Shown: positions 8,407 through 18,071, counted from the stretch's first letter. The stretch: 58,317 bases of DNA from JAJZXY01 sp046706185 (GCA_046706185.1 JBJKPR010000043.1:1-58317); one strand, 5' to 3'. Numbers and translations: made by a program. Notes: generated from the letters alone by a model not told the origin.

Positions 8407-10108
8407 CTATTGCCTGGGGGTCAGTCCCGGACCAGAGAGGGTCGCGTTTCAGCGCACTGTTCAGCAGTCCCGTAAGCGAGCCCACTCTCCCCTTCATCCG
8501 TGTCAGTTCGCCAATGACGGGCGAACCAGCCGGGTTTGAGAAATCATCCTTTCTGAAAAGAAGACAGTCCTGATCCCCCTTGTTGTACTTGGACCATAGT
8601 TTTGGCTCTTCGGCCACTGCCACAAGGCTCAGGTAGGTGACAAGTATGGAGAAGTTGTCAAGCCTCTCCGAATAAGTGGCAGAACTCCGCTTGGGATGCT
8701 GGAAATGGTCGTGCCCAAGCTCTTCCGCCTTCAGTCCGGAGAATTCGGGCACGTACAGGCCGTCGTAATCCACAAGAGTGAGCTTTCCGCCGTCACCTAT
8801 CACTATATTGTCGCCGGCAATATCCCCGTGCGCGATTCCGGCGCCTCTTATCTTGATCATCTCATCCAGGAAGTTTGAGGCCAGCCTGTCGAGAACGTCC
8901 TTATTCTTCAGCTGCTCAGAGATGAAGACGTTGAGGTTTGTTCCCTCTATCCAGTGCATCATTAGCACGGGGAAGAATATCGTCGGGTTCCTGAACGTCC
9001 TTATCGCCTTCGGAAGATACTGGAAATCCACAAAGGCAAGTCCGTCCCCTTCATGCGATCTCAAAGCCTTGGATATGGAATAGTACCTCTTTGCGAGGTC
9101 CGGTTTGCTCCTTGTGAAGCACTTGAGGGCGTGGGAGGACCCATTGTTTTCAAGCTTGAATATCGTTCCGTAGTTTCCGGACGAGTAAACAACGTTACCC
9201 GGGATTTTGACATACGGGTTGGGCATCACCTTTGCGCCCTTCACATCAGGGTACAGTGCTGCGATGCTGAAGTTCAGGTTCTGTATGGCTCTCGCGTAAT
9301 CGCTCTGTCCGGGCCAGGGGACGTTGGAAGGAAGCACATCGTCCCAGCTTATTGACTCCTTCTGTACCGCTCTCCCGCGGGAAAGCGGGCTCTTCTTTGC
9401 CTTCTCCTCCGGTTTAGGCGGTGGCGACGGAGCTGGTGATGGAGCTGGTGGGGTCGGCTGGGGAACAGGGGCGGTCTTCTGTGTGGCTGTCCCTACCTGA
9501 GGTGACTGCACAGTCTTGCCTTTTCCAGCCTGACTTGTGCCCTTTGTGGCAGCGGGCTTCGTAGCTTTCGTGGAAACCGTCCTGAGGTTCAGCTCAGTTA
9601 TTGACATGTTTCTCTTTGACCCGACGAGGAGGAATGAGGAGACGAATATCGCATAGCCCGGGAACTCAAGGTAGTAGAAAGGGAACAGGGGGAGGAAGGC
9701 AAGAGGTGGCAGAAGGAGCAGAATGTACACGATGGTCGAACGCTTGCTTTCTACAAGTATCGCGTGCGACGCTTCCAGACCTATCAGTGCAAGAAGGAGC
9801 ACGACCTCGCTCTGCAGATGCGACAGCGGGTTGTTGTAGAAGAAGGGCATGACGACAAGTACAATACCGAACACGGAGTAGAACACCCTGTGCGAGCCAA
9901 GATAGTCTATGAGATAGGCGTAGACAGTCAGGCAGCCGAACGCGACTGCGGCAGCAGCTATCGCATACTGCTGGATATATGCAGCTACGCTTGAAAGATG
10001 AAGATCTGCATAGAGCAACTGTGATACGGCCAGAATGAATGAGAAGGGTATGATTATGACTAGTATGACTACTAGGACTGGTATCAGAAGCTTTTCAATC
10101 GGCTTCAT
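8393..10108 (-). CDS. Membrane-anchored protein kinase, YegI-like (HGD catalytic loop)
   Basis: A 571-residue fusion: about five or six transmembrane helices (1-165), a Pro/Lys/Ser-rich linker (about 175-245), and a C-terminal kinase domain (about 295-560). Kinase signatures are the glycine loop SSGNYGTIFKL, K329 in ALKC, HGD at 427-429 with N434 in the catalytic loop, and DYDG at 447-450 in place of DFG. The HGD/DYDG variants are those I associate with the YegI-type kinases of vWA/PP2C/kinase triads. A near-leaderless start at 10108 is supported by TTTATAG about 30 nt upstream. It faces the vWA and PP2C genes tail to tail. Confidence 0.85.
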   Translation of the reverse strand: MKPIEKLLIPVLVVILVIIIPFSFILAVSQLLYADLHLSSVAAYIQQYAIAAAAVAFGCLTVYAYLIDYLGSHRVFYSVFGIVLVVMPFFYNNPLSHLQSEVVLLLALIGLEASHAILVESKRSTIVYILLLLPPLAFLPLFPFYYLEFPGYAIFVSSFLLVGSKRNMSITELNLRTVSTKATKPAATKGTSQAGKGKTVQSPQVGTATQKTAPVPQPTPPAPSPAPSPPPKPEEKAKKSPLSRGRAVQKESISWDDVLPSNVPWPGQSDYARAIQNLNFSIAALYPDVKGAKVMPNPYVKIPGNVVYSSGNYGTIFKLENNGSSHALKCFTRSKPDLAKRYYSISKALRSHEGDGLAFVDFQYLPKAIRTFRNPTIFFPVLMMHWIEGTNLNVFISEQLKNKDVLDRLASNFLDEMIKIRGAGIAHGDIAGDNIVIGDGGKLTLVDYDGLYVPEFSGLKAEELGHDHFQHPKRSSATYSERLDNFSILVTYLSLVAVAEEPKLWSKYNKGDQDCLLFRKDDFSNPAGSPVIGELTRMKGRVGSLTGLLNSALKRDPLWSGTDPQAIAKSQ

Positions 10109-10227
10109 ATGGGCTGCTTTGAAAACGCATTCAGCCTATAAACCTTAGTGCGTCGAGGTTCAGCTTTTGATTTTTAGAACAGCACCGTTTGAACATTTGC
10201 CTAATCGGCATATTCGAAAAAACATGT

Positions 10228-10261
10228 CGCCTCCAGAACGCACCATCTGCATCAGGAGGCG
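10228..10261 (-). terminator. Probable terminator of the secreted-protein gene at 10279
   Basis: CGCCTCC and GGAGGCG form a perfect 7-bp inverted repeat with a 20-nt loop, 18 bases downstream of the minus-strand stop codon. Reading on the minus strand it is followed shortly by a run of six T. It could also limit read-through from the other side. Confidence 0.5.
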
Positions 10262-10278
10262 AGAAACGGTTGTTGCTG

Positions 10279-10968
10279 TCAGGCCACCTCGAAGTAAAGG
10301 ACCACTGCCTGTCCCCATTCGTCGCCGATGACCATCGTGTACTTGCCAGGCTGGAAACTGGTCCAGGTCCACTTTCCTGAAATATTACTGTAATAACCGG
10401 AGAAACCGTAGCTGTAGCTTAGCTGCCCGTATGGATAGAACATCCAGTAGGGCTGCTGGGTCTGGTTTCCGCAGCTGTAGTTAGCCGGATAGTAGAGCTG
10501 CAGCGGGGCGTAGTCTGACGGGTGATCTGTCATGGAACTCAGGTTCTGTATGCCTGAATAGATGTTGAACCCGAACGGCCTGTCCTCAAAACACGGAGCG
10601 CCTGTCAGTGGTATTGGATAGTAGTTAGCGGACGAGACGTTATTCTCCGCGTTTTCAGTGTTAGTGATGAGTATGGTGATTGATGTTGAATTGTTGAGCT
10701 CAATTACCGCCTGATGGATCGTAACGTTCAGTTCCAGAGCGTTTGCCTCATTTGTTGATGTCTTGGATGTGTTGTTTGCAATTGTAACATTTCCATCACC
10801 TGGACTGGTGGTATTGGCCGGAGGGGAAGGCGGCGGGGGCGCAGGCCGTGGCGGCTGAGCAGCCAGAGGGCCCGGGAGCGAGTGCTTTGACAGCAGGACA
10901 AATCCACCTGTCGCGGCGAGGACAACGATTGCAGAAACAAGCACCGCAATTACTCTCCTTCTCGACAT
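10279..10968 (-). CDS. Secreted or membrane-anchored glycoprotein of unknown function
   Basis: Unrecognised 229-residue protein. An N-terminal signal/anchor (about 5-27) is followed by a Pro-rich linker (about 36-52), an Asn/Thr-rich segment with several N-glycosylation sequons, and a beta-rich C-terminal domain with many Tyr. The end (PGKYTMVIGDEWGQAVVLYFEVA) resembles an immunoglobulin-like strand pattern, and two Cys (in APCFED and YSCGN) could form a disulfide outside the cell. ATG at 10968; a TATA-like GTATATTAAG lies about 35 nt upstream. Confidence 0.7.
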   Translation of the reverse strand: MSRRRVIAVLVSAIVVLAATGGFVLLSKHSLPGPLAAQPPRPAPPPPSPPANTTSPGDGNVTIANNTSKTSTNEANALELNVTIHQAVIELNNSTSITILITNTENAENNVSSANYYPIPLTGAPCFEDRPFGFNIYSGIQNLSSMTDHPSDYAPLQLYYPANYSCGNQTQQPYWMFYPYGQLSYSYGFSGYYSNISGKWTWTSFQPGKYTMVIGDEWGQAVVLYFEVA

Positions 10969-11196
10969 TGCTCACAGCCCTACGTCCCGCTTGGTGGCGC
11001 TTAATATACATTCGGAAGATTGCTGCACGATTGACAGGTCCCACCGATGCCATGAGCCTTAAAAAGCTCAAGAATCCAATTGTAGATTCTGAAGGTTCTA
11101 ATAGCGCTCTCTCGAGAGTAATTCGGTTGCAGGAATGCGGCCTTCACATCTCTTTGGCAAGCAAGGATACTTCTTGGAAAGGGAAAGTGGACCTGT

Positions 11197-11496
11197 ATGG
11201 TTGGAGGGTTCGAAGAGAGGAGCGGTTCTGCCGCACAACTGCAACCTGTACATTCTGCTCGCAACAATAGTGGTGCTTGCTCCGCTTCAGCCTGCAATAT
11301 CGATGTTTCATCAGACTGTTTTCCAGCACTCGCCTTCGGTACCCTTGATTTGTCCGGCTACCCGGTAGTCATTATACTGAATGTGAGCACATCCATCCCG
11401 GTACAGGAAATACTTGCACTTGCTTCGATTGCAGCGGGCACCGCAGGCTTAGTGATGATAATTGCACAGGCAGTGAAGCGGAGAAGGAAGCAGTGA
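11197..11496 (+). CDS. Doubtful small membrane protein, possibly frameshifted
   Basis: The C-terminal half of this 99-codon frame looks real: a hydrophobic stretch followed by the stop-transfer KRRRKQ. The N-terminal half does not. In the neighbouring frame (11135-11368) there is a signal-like segment LYILLATIVVLAPLQPAISMF. Joining the two would give a short protein with a signal sequence and a C-terminal anchor, so this may be a frameshifted or decaying gene. I found no convincing promoter or ribosome site. Confidence 0.3.
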   Translation: MVGGFEERSGSAAQLQPVHSARNNSGACSASACNIDVSSDCFPALAFGTLDLSGYPVVIILNVSTSIPVQEILALASIAAGTAGLVMIIAQAVKRRRKQ

Positions 11497-11500
11497 GAAA

Positions 11501-13081
11501 TCAACGTGAGTATACATTCAGCGTTTCGGTGTATATCGATGCCTCCTTCGAGTCCGAATTCACATAGAACAGGCCGAGCATCCATACGGCAACATAAAGC
11601 AGCCATAGAGCGCTGATTGCAAATCCAGGATTGCCGCCGATAAGGTACTTTGCCATGCCAACTGCCACACCAAGCAGAAGAAAATACAGGAGTGAGAGCT
11701 GGGGCCAAAGGCTGCTGGCAGGTACCTTGCCCCCTCCCTTTTCACCCTTCGGAGTGACCTTGAAGGGTTTTTTTCTGCCCGTGAACGCGTAAACTGCCGA
11801 AATTACGTAGACAGGAAAGCAGACGAAGTTGAGACTTATGTTAAGCAGTGCGCTGGAAACACCGTGGCCCCTCAGCCTCATTGTAAGCAGAAAGGAAGTC
11901 AATGAAAGGACGAGGTACGGGAGCAGAGCGTAGAAGATCGCGTTGCCCACGCCTGTAATTGGTGAAATGCCGATGAAGACGTATGCGAGCGGGGGAAGGA
12001 GCATTATTATGTTTGCAAAACCGACAAGATACCAGGATGTTGAAACCATGTATTCCCAATACTGGGAAACCTTCATCTTCCTCGGATGGCGGAGTATCAG
12101 CTTCAACACCCGGGGCCAGAGTGAAATGGTTCCAAGCGACCAGCGGCCCTGCTGTGTGAAATACGCTGCAAGTGTCGCAGGTCCCTCTCCGAACACAAGC
12201 TTCCTGTTGTAATAGAGTGATTTCCATCCCCTGGCATGCATGTTGATTGCAGTTGCCATATCCTCCGTGACGCTTGTTTCGTCAAACCCGCCCGCATCAC
12301 GAAGGGCGGACTTCCTGTAAACAACATTGCTTCCGCAGGTGAACATTGCGTTGCTGACGCTTTTCCCCTCTGCTATATAGTCGAAGAAGACAGACTGGAC
12401 GGACTGGGCTGCGAAGGCCATCCTGCTTGCATCGGTGTTGGCGTACACCTGCGGAACCTGGACGTAGGCGATGTCCTCATCGCCATCCAGAAGTGGAAGT
12501 ATCTCGTCAAAGAACTCTGGAACTGGCCTCTGGTCAGAGTCGAATACTGCCACGTAGTCCTCCGATACAAGGTGAAGTGCGTCATTGATTGCTCCTGCCT
12601 TTGCGCCTCTTCTGTTGTCTCTGTGAACGTAGAGAGCATCGTAGTCTTTCACCATGAGCTCTATCTTCCTTCTCATCTCTTCGTTTGTTGAATCGTCAAG
12701 GACGAAAACCCTTCCCCTGTCTCCGACCGCTATCTTGGACGCGACAACCGTCCTCTCAAGGACCTCTGTCGGCTCGTTGAACGATGCGATAAACACAGCG
12801 ACCCTGTTCTTTGTGAACTTTCTGTAGTAGTTTGCAACCGTCTGAGGATACTGCGTCTGAGCCTTGTAGAAATTGTAGAGATACGCGGTGGTGTGTATTG
12901 CAAAGAAGGCATCCCCCAACGCAAGCAGCAAAGTGAATACGTGGTTGAGGAGCGAGTGCCCCGGCGCGAAGATTGCTATGCTGCTCAGCGTTATGTAGAG
13001 CAGCATGAATGGAAACACCATGAAAATCAGTGCGAGATAGCCAAGCCTCGCGGCTGTCTTCCCCTCCCGGCCTTCATTCAA
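11501..13081 (-). CDS. Family 2 processive glycosyltransferase (cellulose synthase-like)
   Basis: Membrane glycosyltransferase of 526 residues that would polymerise or transfer sugars from nucleotide donors at the cytoplasmic face. The GT-A motifs occur in order: VLDDS, AVFDSDQRP (DXD-like), TEDMATA and QQGRWSLG (the Q/R-x-x-R-W motif of processive enzymes). Two helices precede the catalytic domain (about 12-70) and about six follow it (about 340-515). The frame begins at a TTG at 13081 because an in-frame stop lies two codons upstream. It is 65 bases downstream of the KaiC-like gene on the same strand and sits among surface-protein genes, so surface polysaccharide synthesis is a reasonable inference. 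Confidence 0.88.
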   Translation of the reverse strand: MNEGREGKTAARLGYLALIFMVFPFMLLYITLSSIAIFAPGHSLLNHVFTLLLALGDAFFAIHTTAYLYNFYKAQTQYPQTVANYYRKFTKNRVAVFIASFNEPTEVLERTVVASKIAVGDRGRVFVLDDSTNEEMRRKIELMVKDYDALYVHRDNRRGAKAGAINDALHLVSEDYVAVFDSDQRPVPEFFDEILPLLDGDEDIAYVQVPQVYANTDASRMAFAAQSVQSVFFDYIAEGKSVSNAMFTCGSNVVYRKSALRDAGGFDETSVTEDMATAINMHARGWKSLYYNRKLVFGEGPATLAAYFTQQGRWSLGTISLWPRVLKLILRHPRKMKVSQYWEYMVSTSWYLVGFANIIMLLPPLAYVFIGISPITGVGNAIFYALLPYLVLSLTSFLLTMRLRGHGVSSALLNISLNFVCFPVYVISAVYAFTGRKKPFKVTPKGEKGGGKVPASSLWPQLSLLYFLLLGVAVGMAKYLIGGNPGFAISALWLLYVAVWMLGLFYVNSDSKEASIYTETLNVYSR

Positions 13082-13146
13082 CTCTGTTCACATCCTTGCG
13101 ACGATGGTGCTGTGCTGGTGCGCGACTGGAAACAGCGCTTTCGCGT

Positions 13147-15201
13147 TCAGGTAACATCTGCTCCGCCCTCTTCCAGAAGAGGCTGGGACTCCTCTCTCGG
13201 AGGCACAGGTAGCCTGCCCAGTATGACAGGCTCCATTTTCTCACCTATGAAATTCGTGTCTATCTCGAACCTTGAAGGGTTTATCTTGACGCCGCGCATC
13301 TTCAACACCTCGATGAAGCGCTTGCGGGCATCGCCTACTGACTGAAGACCCAGGTTTATGATGCCGTCGACATAGCTTCCCTCGTAGCTGAATGAGTCCC
13401 CTTCTCCTCCGGTTGTCTTTGTCAGGAGCGCTGTGGTGTTCATCCTCGAAAGGCTCAGTATGAACCCCCTGATGAAGTCCTTATTGATCGCGTTTTCAGG
13501 CCAGAAGTCGCTTATCGAGTCTATGACTAGCCTTTTTGCCTTGTGCCTCATGACAACCTTTCCAAGGTCGGTGATCATCTTCAGTATGTAGTTCCGGACT
13601 GATCCCATGTCACCGCTCGATATTCTTGCCTTCAGGTCCTCCACCTGCGTTGTCAGGTCGACGAGAAGTATGCTGCGCCCGAACAGTTCCATGTTCAGAC
13701 CCTGCTGTGAAAAATCCTTCAGCAGGCCGTCGATTGTCTGGCTCGTGATAACCATAACGCCGTTTTCACCTGCCTCTGCGCCATGGGTCAGGTAACGGGC
13801 AGCGATGGTGGTCTTCAGAGAGCCTGGAGGACCCGCAAGTATGTAGATCCTTTTTGAAGGGAACTCGGGGGCAATCTTGTCGAAACCCTCCAGGCCGAAA
13901 GCAATTGAAGATGCTGATGACTGTTTGCTTGATTCATTCCTGAGATGGAACAGGAACTCGTTGTAAGCACGATCGAAGTCAGGCGAGACCAGGAGATGAA
14001 GTCCGTAATGATGAGCGAGGTTTTCGGCTTCTGCTGCCATACCCGGCACTGCGACGATCATACCCCTGACCTCATTAAGGTCTGAAAGCTCGCCGTAGAA
14101 GCTCTTGACCGGCTCAGGGTCAACCTTTCCCTCGCTGCCGCATATGTCAACCACTGTGCTGCTTTCCCGCATTTCGCCAAGCTTCAATGCGCCGATTCCC
14201 TTCACTGCCGCTGCTTCGCGGCTGAAGGCAATGTCAAACATGTGTGTGATTCCGGAGCTGCCTTTGATCTTCGCCAGTTCAATTCCCTTCAGCCCGAACT
14301 GATCAAGCGCCTCAATGAACCGCGAAAAGTCAGGAACTGTCCTGACTATTCTCTCCAGAGCATCAGGCTTCACCGCATAACTGAATGCCGGCTTTGAATT
14401 TGCCTCCGCCTGCGTGTAGTGGAGGGAGCACTTGACGCACCTGTAGCTGACAGCACCGTCCTTTCGCTGCCTGTGATGCCTCCTGTCTTCCTTCCCTTTC
14501 CTCCCTGCCCCCTTCATTCCGTATTCGGGCACGGAAATGGGCGCAGTCGCACCGCAGGAGGGACAGGCGAGCGTCTCGAACTCTACCTGCCTCGAAAGAA
14601 ATCCCTGATCGCACAGGAACTCCAGTTCGCCCCTTGTCTCCACCGGGTCAAGGTCCAGTTCCCTTTCCAGGTCAGGATATCTGAAATCAAGAACAGCATC
14701 CGGAACAGGAACTGCCCTCAGGGCATGATAATGCATCCTTGACAGTATGTGCCTCCCGCACCGTCTTAGCAAGACCTGTTCAGCTGTGGCGGCATGGCCG
14801 GTTTCGGCTGAAGACTGCCGTTCAGTCAGCCTTCTGTGCTGGATCCCCTGAGCCTCGGTCCCGATATAGGTCTGCAGCTGTGCTCCAGCATGGCCCGGAT
14901 AAATGGATGCCGGGATCATCCCGTAGTCGCCTCCCGCCAGACGGCTGTTGTCGCCAGAGCTGTGTGACTTCCTTGCGAGGAGTATGCCTATGATCAGCAG
15001 AGCGAAGCCGCCGAAAATCAGCAGGTTCGAGTATCCACCGACCGATGCATACAGGGAATTCAGGTAGTCCTGCACGGTAGCAAGCAGGGACGCGGCAGAG
15101 ATGGAGATTCCGGTTGCGAGGGAAGAAGCAAAAGTGGGGGAACCGTCACTCCAATCGCCTTCTGGCCGGTTTTTTGCCTTTATAGCCGAGAGTCGCGCCA
15201 T
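13147..15201 (-). CDS. KaiC-type RecA ATPase fused to a membrane segment and a zinc ribbon
   Basis: A 684-residue protein of unusual architecture. A hydrophobic segment (about 57-76) probably anchors it. Residues 140-270 look like a winged-helix/zinc-ribbon region with C213-P-S-C216 and C255-V-K-C258. A divergent alpha/beta region (about 280-420) follows, and a KaiC-family ATPase domain occupies about 430-670, with Walker A AGPPGSLKT (456-464), the Walker-B-like RLVIDSI and the KMRG motif near the end. KaiC-like ATPases in archaea are signal integrators; the target is unknown. The start is secure: a perfect GGGAGGTGATC Shine-Dalgarno lies just upstream of the ATG. Confidence 0.85.
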   Translation of the reverse strand: MARLSAIKAKNRPEGDWSDGSPTFASSLATGISISAASLLATVQDYLNSLYASVGGYSNLLIFGGFALLIIGILLARKSHSSGDNSRLAGGDYGMIPASIYPGHAGAQLQTYIGTEAQGIQHRRLTERQSSAETGHAATAEQVLLRRCGRHILSRMHYHALRAVPVPDAVLDFRYPDLERELDLDPVETRGELEFLCDQGFLSRQVEFETLACPSCGATAPISVPEYGMKGAGRKGKEDRRHHRQRKDGAVSYRCVKCSLHYTQAEANSKPAFSYAVKPDALERIVRTVPDFSRFIEALDQFGLKGIELAKIKGSSGITHMFDIAFSREAAAVKGIGALKLGEMRESSTVVDICGSEGKVDPEPVKSFYGELSDLNEVRGMIVAVPGMAAEAENLAHHYGLHLLVSPDFDRAYNEFLFHLRNESSKQSSASSIAFGLEGFDKIAPEFPSKRIYILAGPPGSLKTTIAARYLTHGAEAGENGVMVITSQTIDGLLKDFSQQGLNMELFGRSILLVDLTTQVEDLKARISSGDMGSVRNYILKMITDLGKVVMRHKAKRLVIDSISDFWPENAINKDFIRGFILSLSRMNTTALLTKTTGGEGDSFSYEGSYVDGIINLGLQSVGDARKRFIEVLKMRGVKINPSRFEIDTNFIGEKMEPVILGRLPVPPREESQPLLEEGGADVT

Positions 15202-15205
15202 ATCT

Positions 15206-15216
15206 GATCACCTCCC
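15206..15216 (-). promoter_or_regulatory. Strong Shine-Dalgarno site of the KaiC/zinc-ribbon gene
   Basis: GGGAGGTGATC on the minus strand lies a few bases before the ATG at 15201 and matches the canonical archaeal anti-Shine-Dalgarno complement. It indicates a leadered transcript, unlike most single genes in this window. Confidence 0.75.
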
Positions 15217-15320
15217 TTCATGCAGGTGCCTGACTGTATTCCACATCTCAAGCAGTTTCCCGAATGCGGGAATGGCCGCTTCGGGAACAATCCGACATCC
15301 GTATCTTTCCACATTTCAAC

Positions 15321-15340
15321 TGTATATAGCCTTATGTTAT
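15321..15340 (-). promoter_or_regulatory. Promoter with an ATAACATAA element before the KaiC/zinc-ribbon gene
   Basis: On the minus strand ATAACATAA is followed after two bases by a TATA box (CTATATAC). The same nonamer occurs twice, as an inverted repeat, before the surface-protein gene starting at 20750. It may be a transcription-factor site or an extended BRE. Confidence 0.35.
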
Positions 15341-15409
15341 GGCGTATTTTTGACAATGGCCGCTGGAGACACGGGACAGTGAAATGCGATATCAGTCTGC
15401 ATTCGCAGT

Positions 15410-17905
15410 TCATAGCTGCTTCCTGACCCTGCGCCGCATCATTACAACAGAAACACTTCCGATTATGACTACGGCTGCAACAAGGGGCCAGTAAGAAACA
15501 AGCTGTCCCACTATCCACTGCCCGGATGCTCTTCTGTTGAAAGCAACATGAGCCGTCAGTGCATGACCGCTGATGACGAAGCTGCCGGAGCTGTCAGCTG
15601 CTGCAAATCCGCTGTCTGCTGTTGTGATCGAGTAGAAATATGTGCCGTTTGGGACAACAAATAGGATCGCCGTGTTTGTCGATGAGAAGCCGATCCCTCC
15701 GCTCAGGTTGATCCTCCAGAGGGCCCCGAAGGGGAGACCCTCTTCAACAAAGGTGACTTCATAGGCGCTCCTGGTGCCGGGGCTCCAGCTGACTGAAACG
15801 CCGGTCCCCTGCCCCGAGACGACGAGTGAGCCTCCCTGAGGGAGCGAGGTGAAATTCCTCAGCTGGCTGATAGCGTAGAAATATGTGCCGTTTGGTTCTT
15901 CGAACACGATCGAGCTTGTGGTGGATGATTTCAGAACACCGTTCATCCTGAGCGACCATTCGGTTCCGGAGGGAAGGCCGAATTCCACGAAGGTGACAGT
16001 ATATACCGAAGCGTTGCCGCTTTTCCAGTTTATACTCACATTCTGAGCTGTCCCGTTGACCGTGACCGTTCCGGAATAAGAGGTTGCATGGTAGCCCTTC
16101 AGGTAGCCAACAGTGTACTCGTAAGTTCCGTTTAGCTCTCCGAACACAATGTCAGCCACTGAGCTACTCAGTGATGTCCCGTTCAGCGTCACGGACCAGT
16201 TCGTTCCAGGGGGAAGACCGCTTTCGACGAATGTGACAGCGTAGGCTTTCCCGCTATTCATGCTGATATTCTGTTCGAAGGAGACATTTAGCGTTGCTCC
16301 TGCACCGTTGACTGAAATCGTCCCGGTAGACGGGCTTGATACATAGCCCGGTTCGCGTCCGACAGTGAATGAGTATGAGCCGTTTACCTCCTGAAAAGAT
16401 ATCGAATTGTTCAGTGACCACTCCTCCGTCCCGTTCAGCGTCACGGACCAGTTCGTTCCCGGGGGAAGACCGCTTTCGACGAACAGGACGCGGTACGGGG
16501 CAGTTGTGTTCGCGCCCGTGAAAGCGATCCACGAAATGTTCACGCTGGCTCCGCTTCCTACGATGACAAAGGTTCCTGTCGCAGGCACAGGATAGTAATT
16601 CCCGGCCGAACTGCCAGTCATAAAGACGTATGTGCCGTTTGGCTCGTTGAATGTCATGGATGATGTGCTCGATTTGAATGACTGGCCGTTGGTCAGGTTG
16701 ACAAACCATGTAGTGCCCTGAGGAAGACCGGACTCAGCGAATGTAACGGCATAGGTCTGGGGGCTGAAAGCGATCTGAACGTTCGCAGAAGTCCCCTGTA
16801 TACTGACAGTCCCTGACGATGGATGAGCGGAGAAGCCGCCTGGTGTAAGGACACTGTATGAATAAGTTCCGTTTGGCTCGTTGAATACTATAGACTGTGT
16901 GGTCGTTCCGAGCACTGTGCCGCCGAAGTCAACGGACCAGTTTGAGCCTGAGGGGAGACCGCTCTCTGTGAAGCTGACCTGAAAAAGCGGTATGGAGACA
17001 GTTATTGGGGGCCCTGAGCCGAAGGACAGCGTAACGACCGCACCGTTCCCTCCACTTCCTCCGGCGAAGCCCGAGTTATTGATGTTTGAGACAGAAATAC
17101 CGCCAGACACATCGTACGTACCGGGGACATACCCGCCGCTTCCGTAGGCAATTACCACCACGCCACCTCCCCCCGCCCCCGCAGTGAAATCCTGCGGTTG
17201 CCGGGTGATGGACTCGCCGGAAGCGTATATCGTGCCTGCAATGACCGAATTTGCCTGAATGTAGATGCCGTATGAGCCGTTTCCGCCGTAAACGCTGCCG
17301 GACGAATATCCGCCTGCTCCCCCTGCTCCTGCAAGGTAATTCTGGAAACCGCCGCTGTACCAGCTCCGCATCAATGAGCTGCTTACCTGGGGTGAGGAAG
17401 GTGACGAACCGCTACCGCCATCTGTCAGCAGGCCGTTCAAACCGCCTGGCGAAAGAGTGCTTCCTGACAGAGATGAGAGAAGCGTCAACACGCCGAGCGA
17501 GGCTCCTCCTCCGGACCCCCCGTATGAACTTGTGTAATTCAGCGCGTTCAAAATCGCGCCAGTGCTGAGGACGGTTCCTCCGTCGGAAGCGTATCCTGCA
17601 GCTATTGTTCCGTAATTGGCAAGAACGCCCTGAACTATAACTGAATGCCCGTCCGTTCTCAGTGTGACACCACTCTCAATTGTCAGGTTCGCTGCCACAA
17701 GGTCGGATGTGAGCGTCATGTTCTGCGCAACAACCATGTCCCCTGAAGTCGAAAGGGATGAGCTGTACACTGCCGAGGGGGCTGCTGACAGCTGTTGGCC
17801 GGCCGCAGGAAAGAACAGGAATGCAAACACCGGGATGAGGATGATGATGGCTGAAGCCAGAGCTACAGAAGAGCAAGAGTGTTGAACCATCCTCGACCTC
17901 ATCAT
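15410..17905 (-). CDS. Large surface glycoprotein with six ESGLPxGTxW repeats
   Basis: Cell-surface protein of 831 residues. An N-terminal signal/anchor (about 13-36) is followed by a Gly/Ser-rich, beta-helix-like region (about 45-305) and six tandem domains of about 80 residues, each beginning with a variant of YxVTFxESGLPxGTxW and ending in NGTYxYxV...GYxxxPxSGTxxV. A C-terminal membrane helix with a basic tail (RRRVRKQL) closes it. Many Asn-x-Ser/Thr sequons suggest glycosylation. I know this repeat from Thermoplasmata surface and thermopsin-like proteins. The protein probably forms part of the cell envelope or an adhesin; no catalytic motif is seen. Confidence 0.85.
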   Translation of the reverse strand: MMRSRMVQHSCSSVALASAIIILIPVFAFLFFPAAGQQLSAAPSAVYSSSLSTSGDMVVAQNMTLTSDLVAANLTIESGVTLRTDGHSVIVQGVLANYGTIAAGYASDGGTVLSTGAILNALNYTSSYGGSGGGASLGVLTLLSSLSGSTLSPGGLNGLLTDGGSGSSPSSPQVSSSLMRSWYSGGFQNYLAGAGGAGGYSSGSVYGGNGSYGIYIQANSVIAGTIYASGESITRQPQDFTAGAGGGGVVVIAYGSGGYVPGTYDVSGGISVSNINNSGFAGGSGGNGAVVTLSFGSGPPITVSIPLFQVSFTESGLPSGSNWSVDFGGTVLGTTTQSIVFNEPNGTYSYSVLTPGGFSAHPSSGTVSIQGTSANVQIAFSPQTYAVTFAESGLPQGTTWFVNLTNGQSFKSSTSSMTFNEPNGTYVFMTGSSAGNYYPVPATGTFVIVGSGASVNISWIAFTGANTTAPYRVLFVESGLPPGTNWSVTLNGTEEWSLNNSISFQEVNGSYSFTVGREPGYVSSPSTGTISVNGAGATLNVSFEQNISMNSGKAYAVTFVESGLPPGTNWSVTLNGTSLSSSVADIVFGELNGTYEYTVGYLKGYHATSYSGTVTVNGTAQNVSINWKSGNASVYTVTFVEFGLPSGTEWSLRMNGVLKSSTTSSIVFEEPNGTYFYAISQLRNFTSLPQGGSLVVSGQGTGVSVSWSPGTRSAYEVTFVEEGLPFGALWRINLSGGIGFSSTNTAILFVVPNGTYFYSITTADSGFAAADSSGSFVISGHALTAHVAFNRRASGQWIVGQLVSYWPLVAAVVIIGSVSVVMMRRRVRKQL

Positions 17906-18071
17906 ACCGCCGAATCCAGTCCCGTGGTGGTTACATCAATATTCTGAAACGGGAGAATTTGTCACAGTTTCCATGCAGGCCCGTGCATGTTTCAACAGAC
18001 TCGGGAGAAAAAAACCGCAGTGGCAAACACACATGCCCTGCGGCAGAAGAGGTTTATCCGGCATACAGAAT

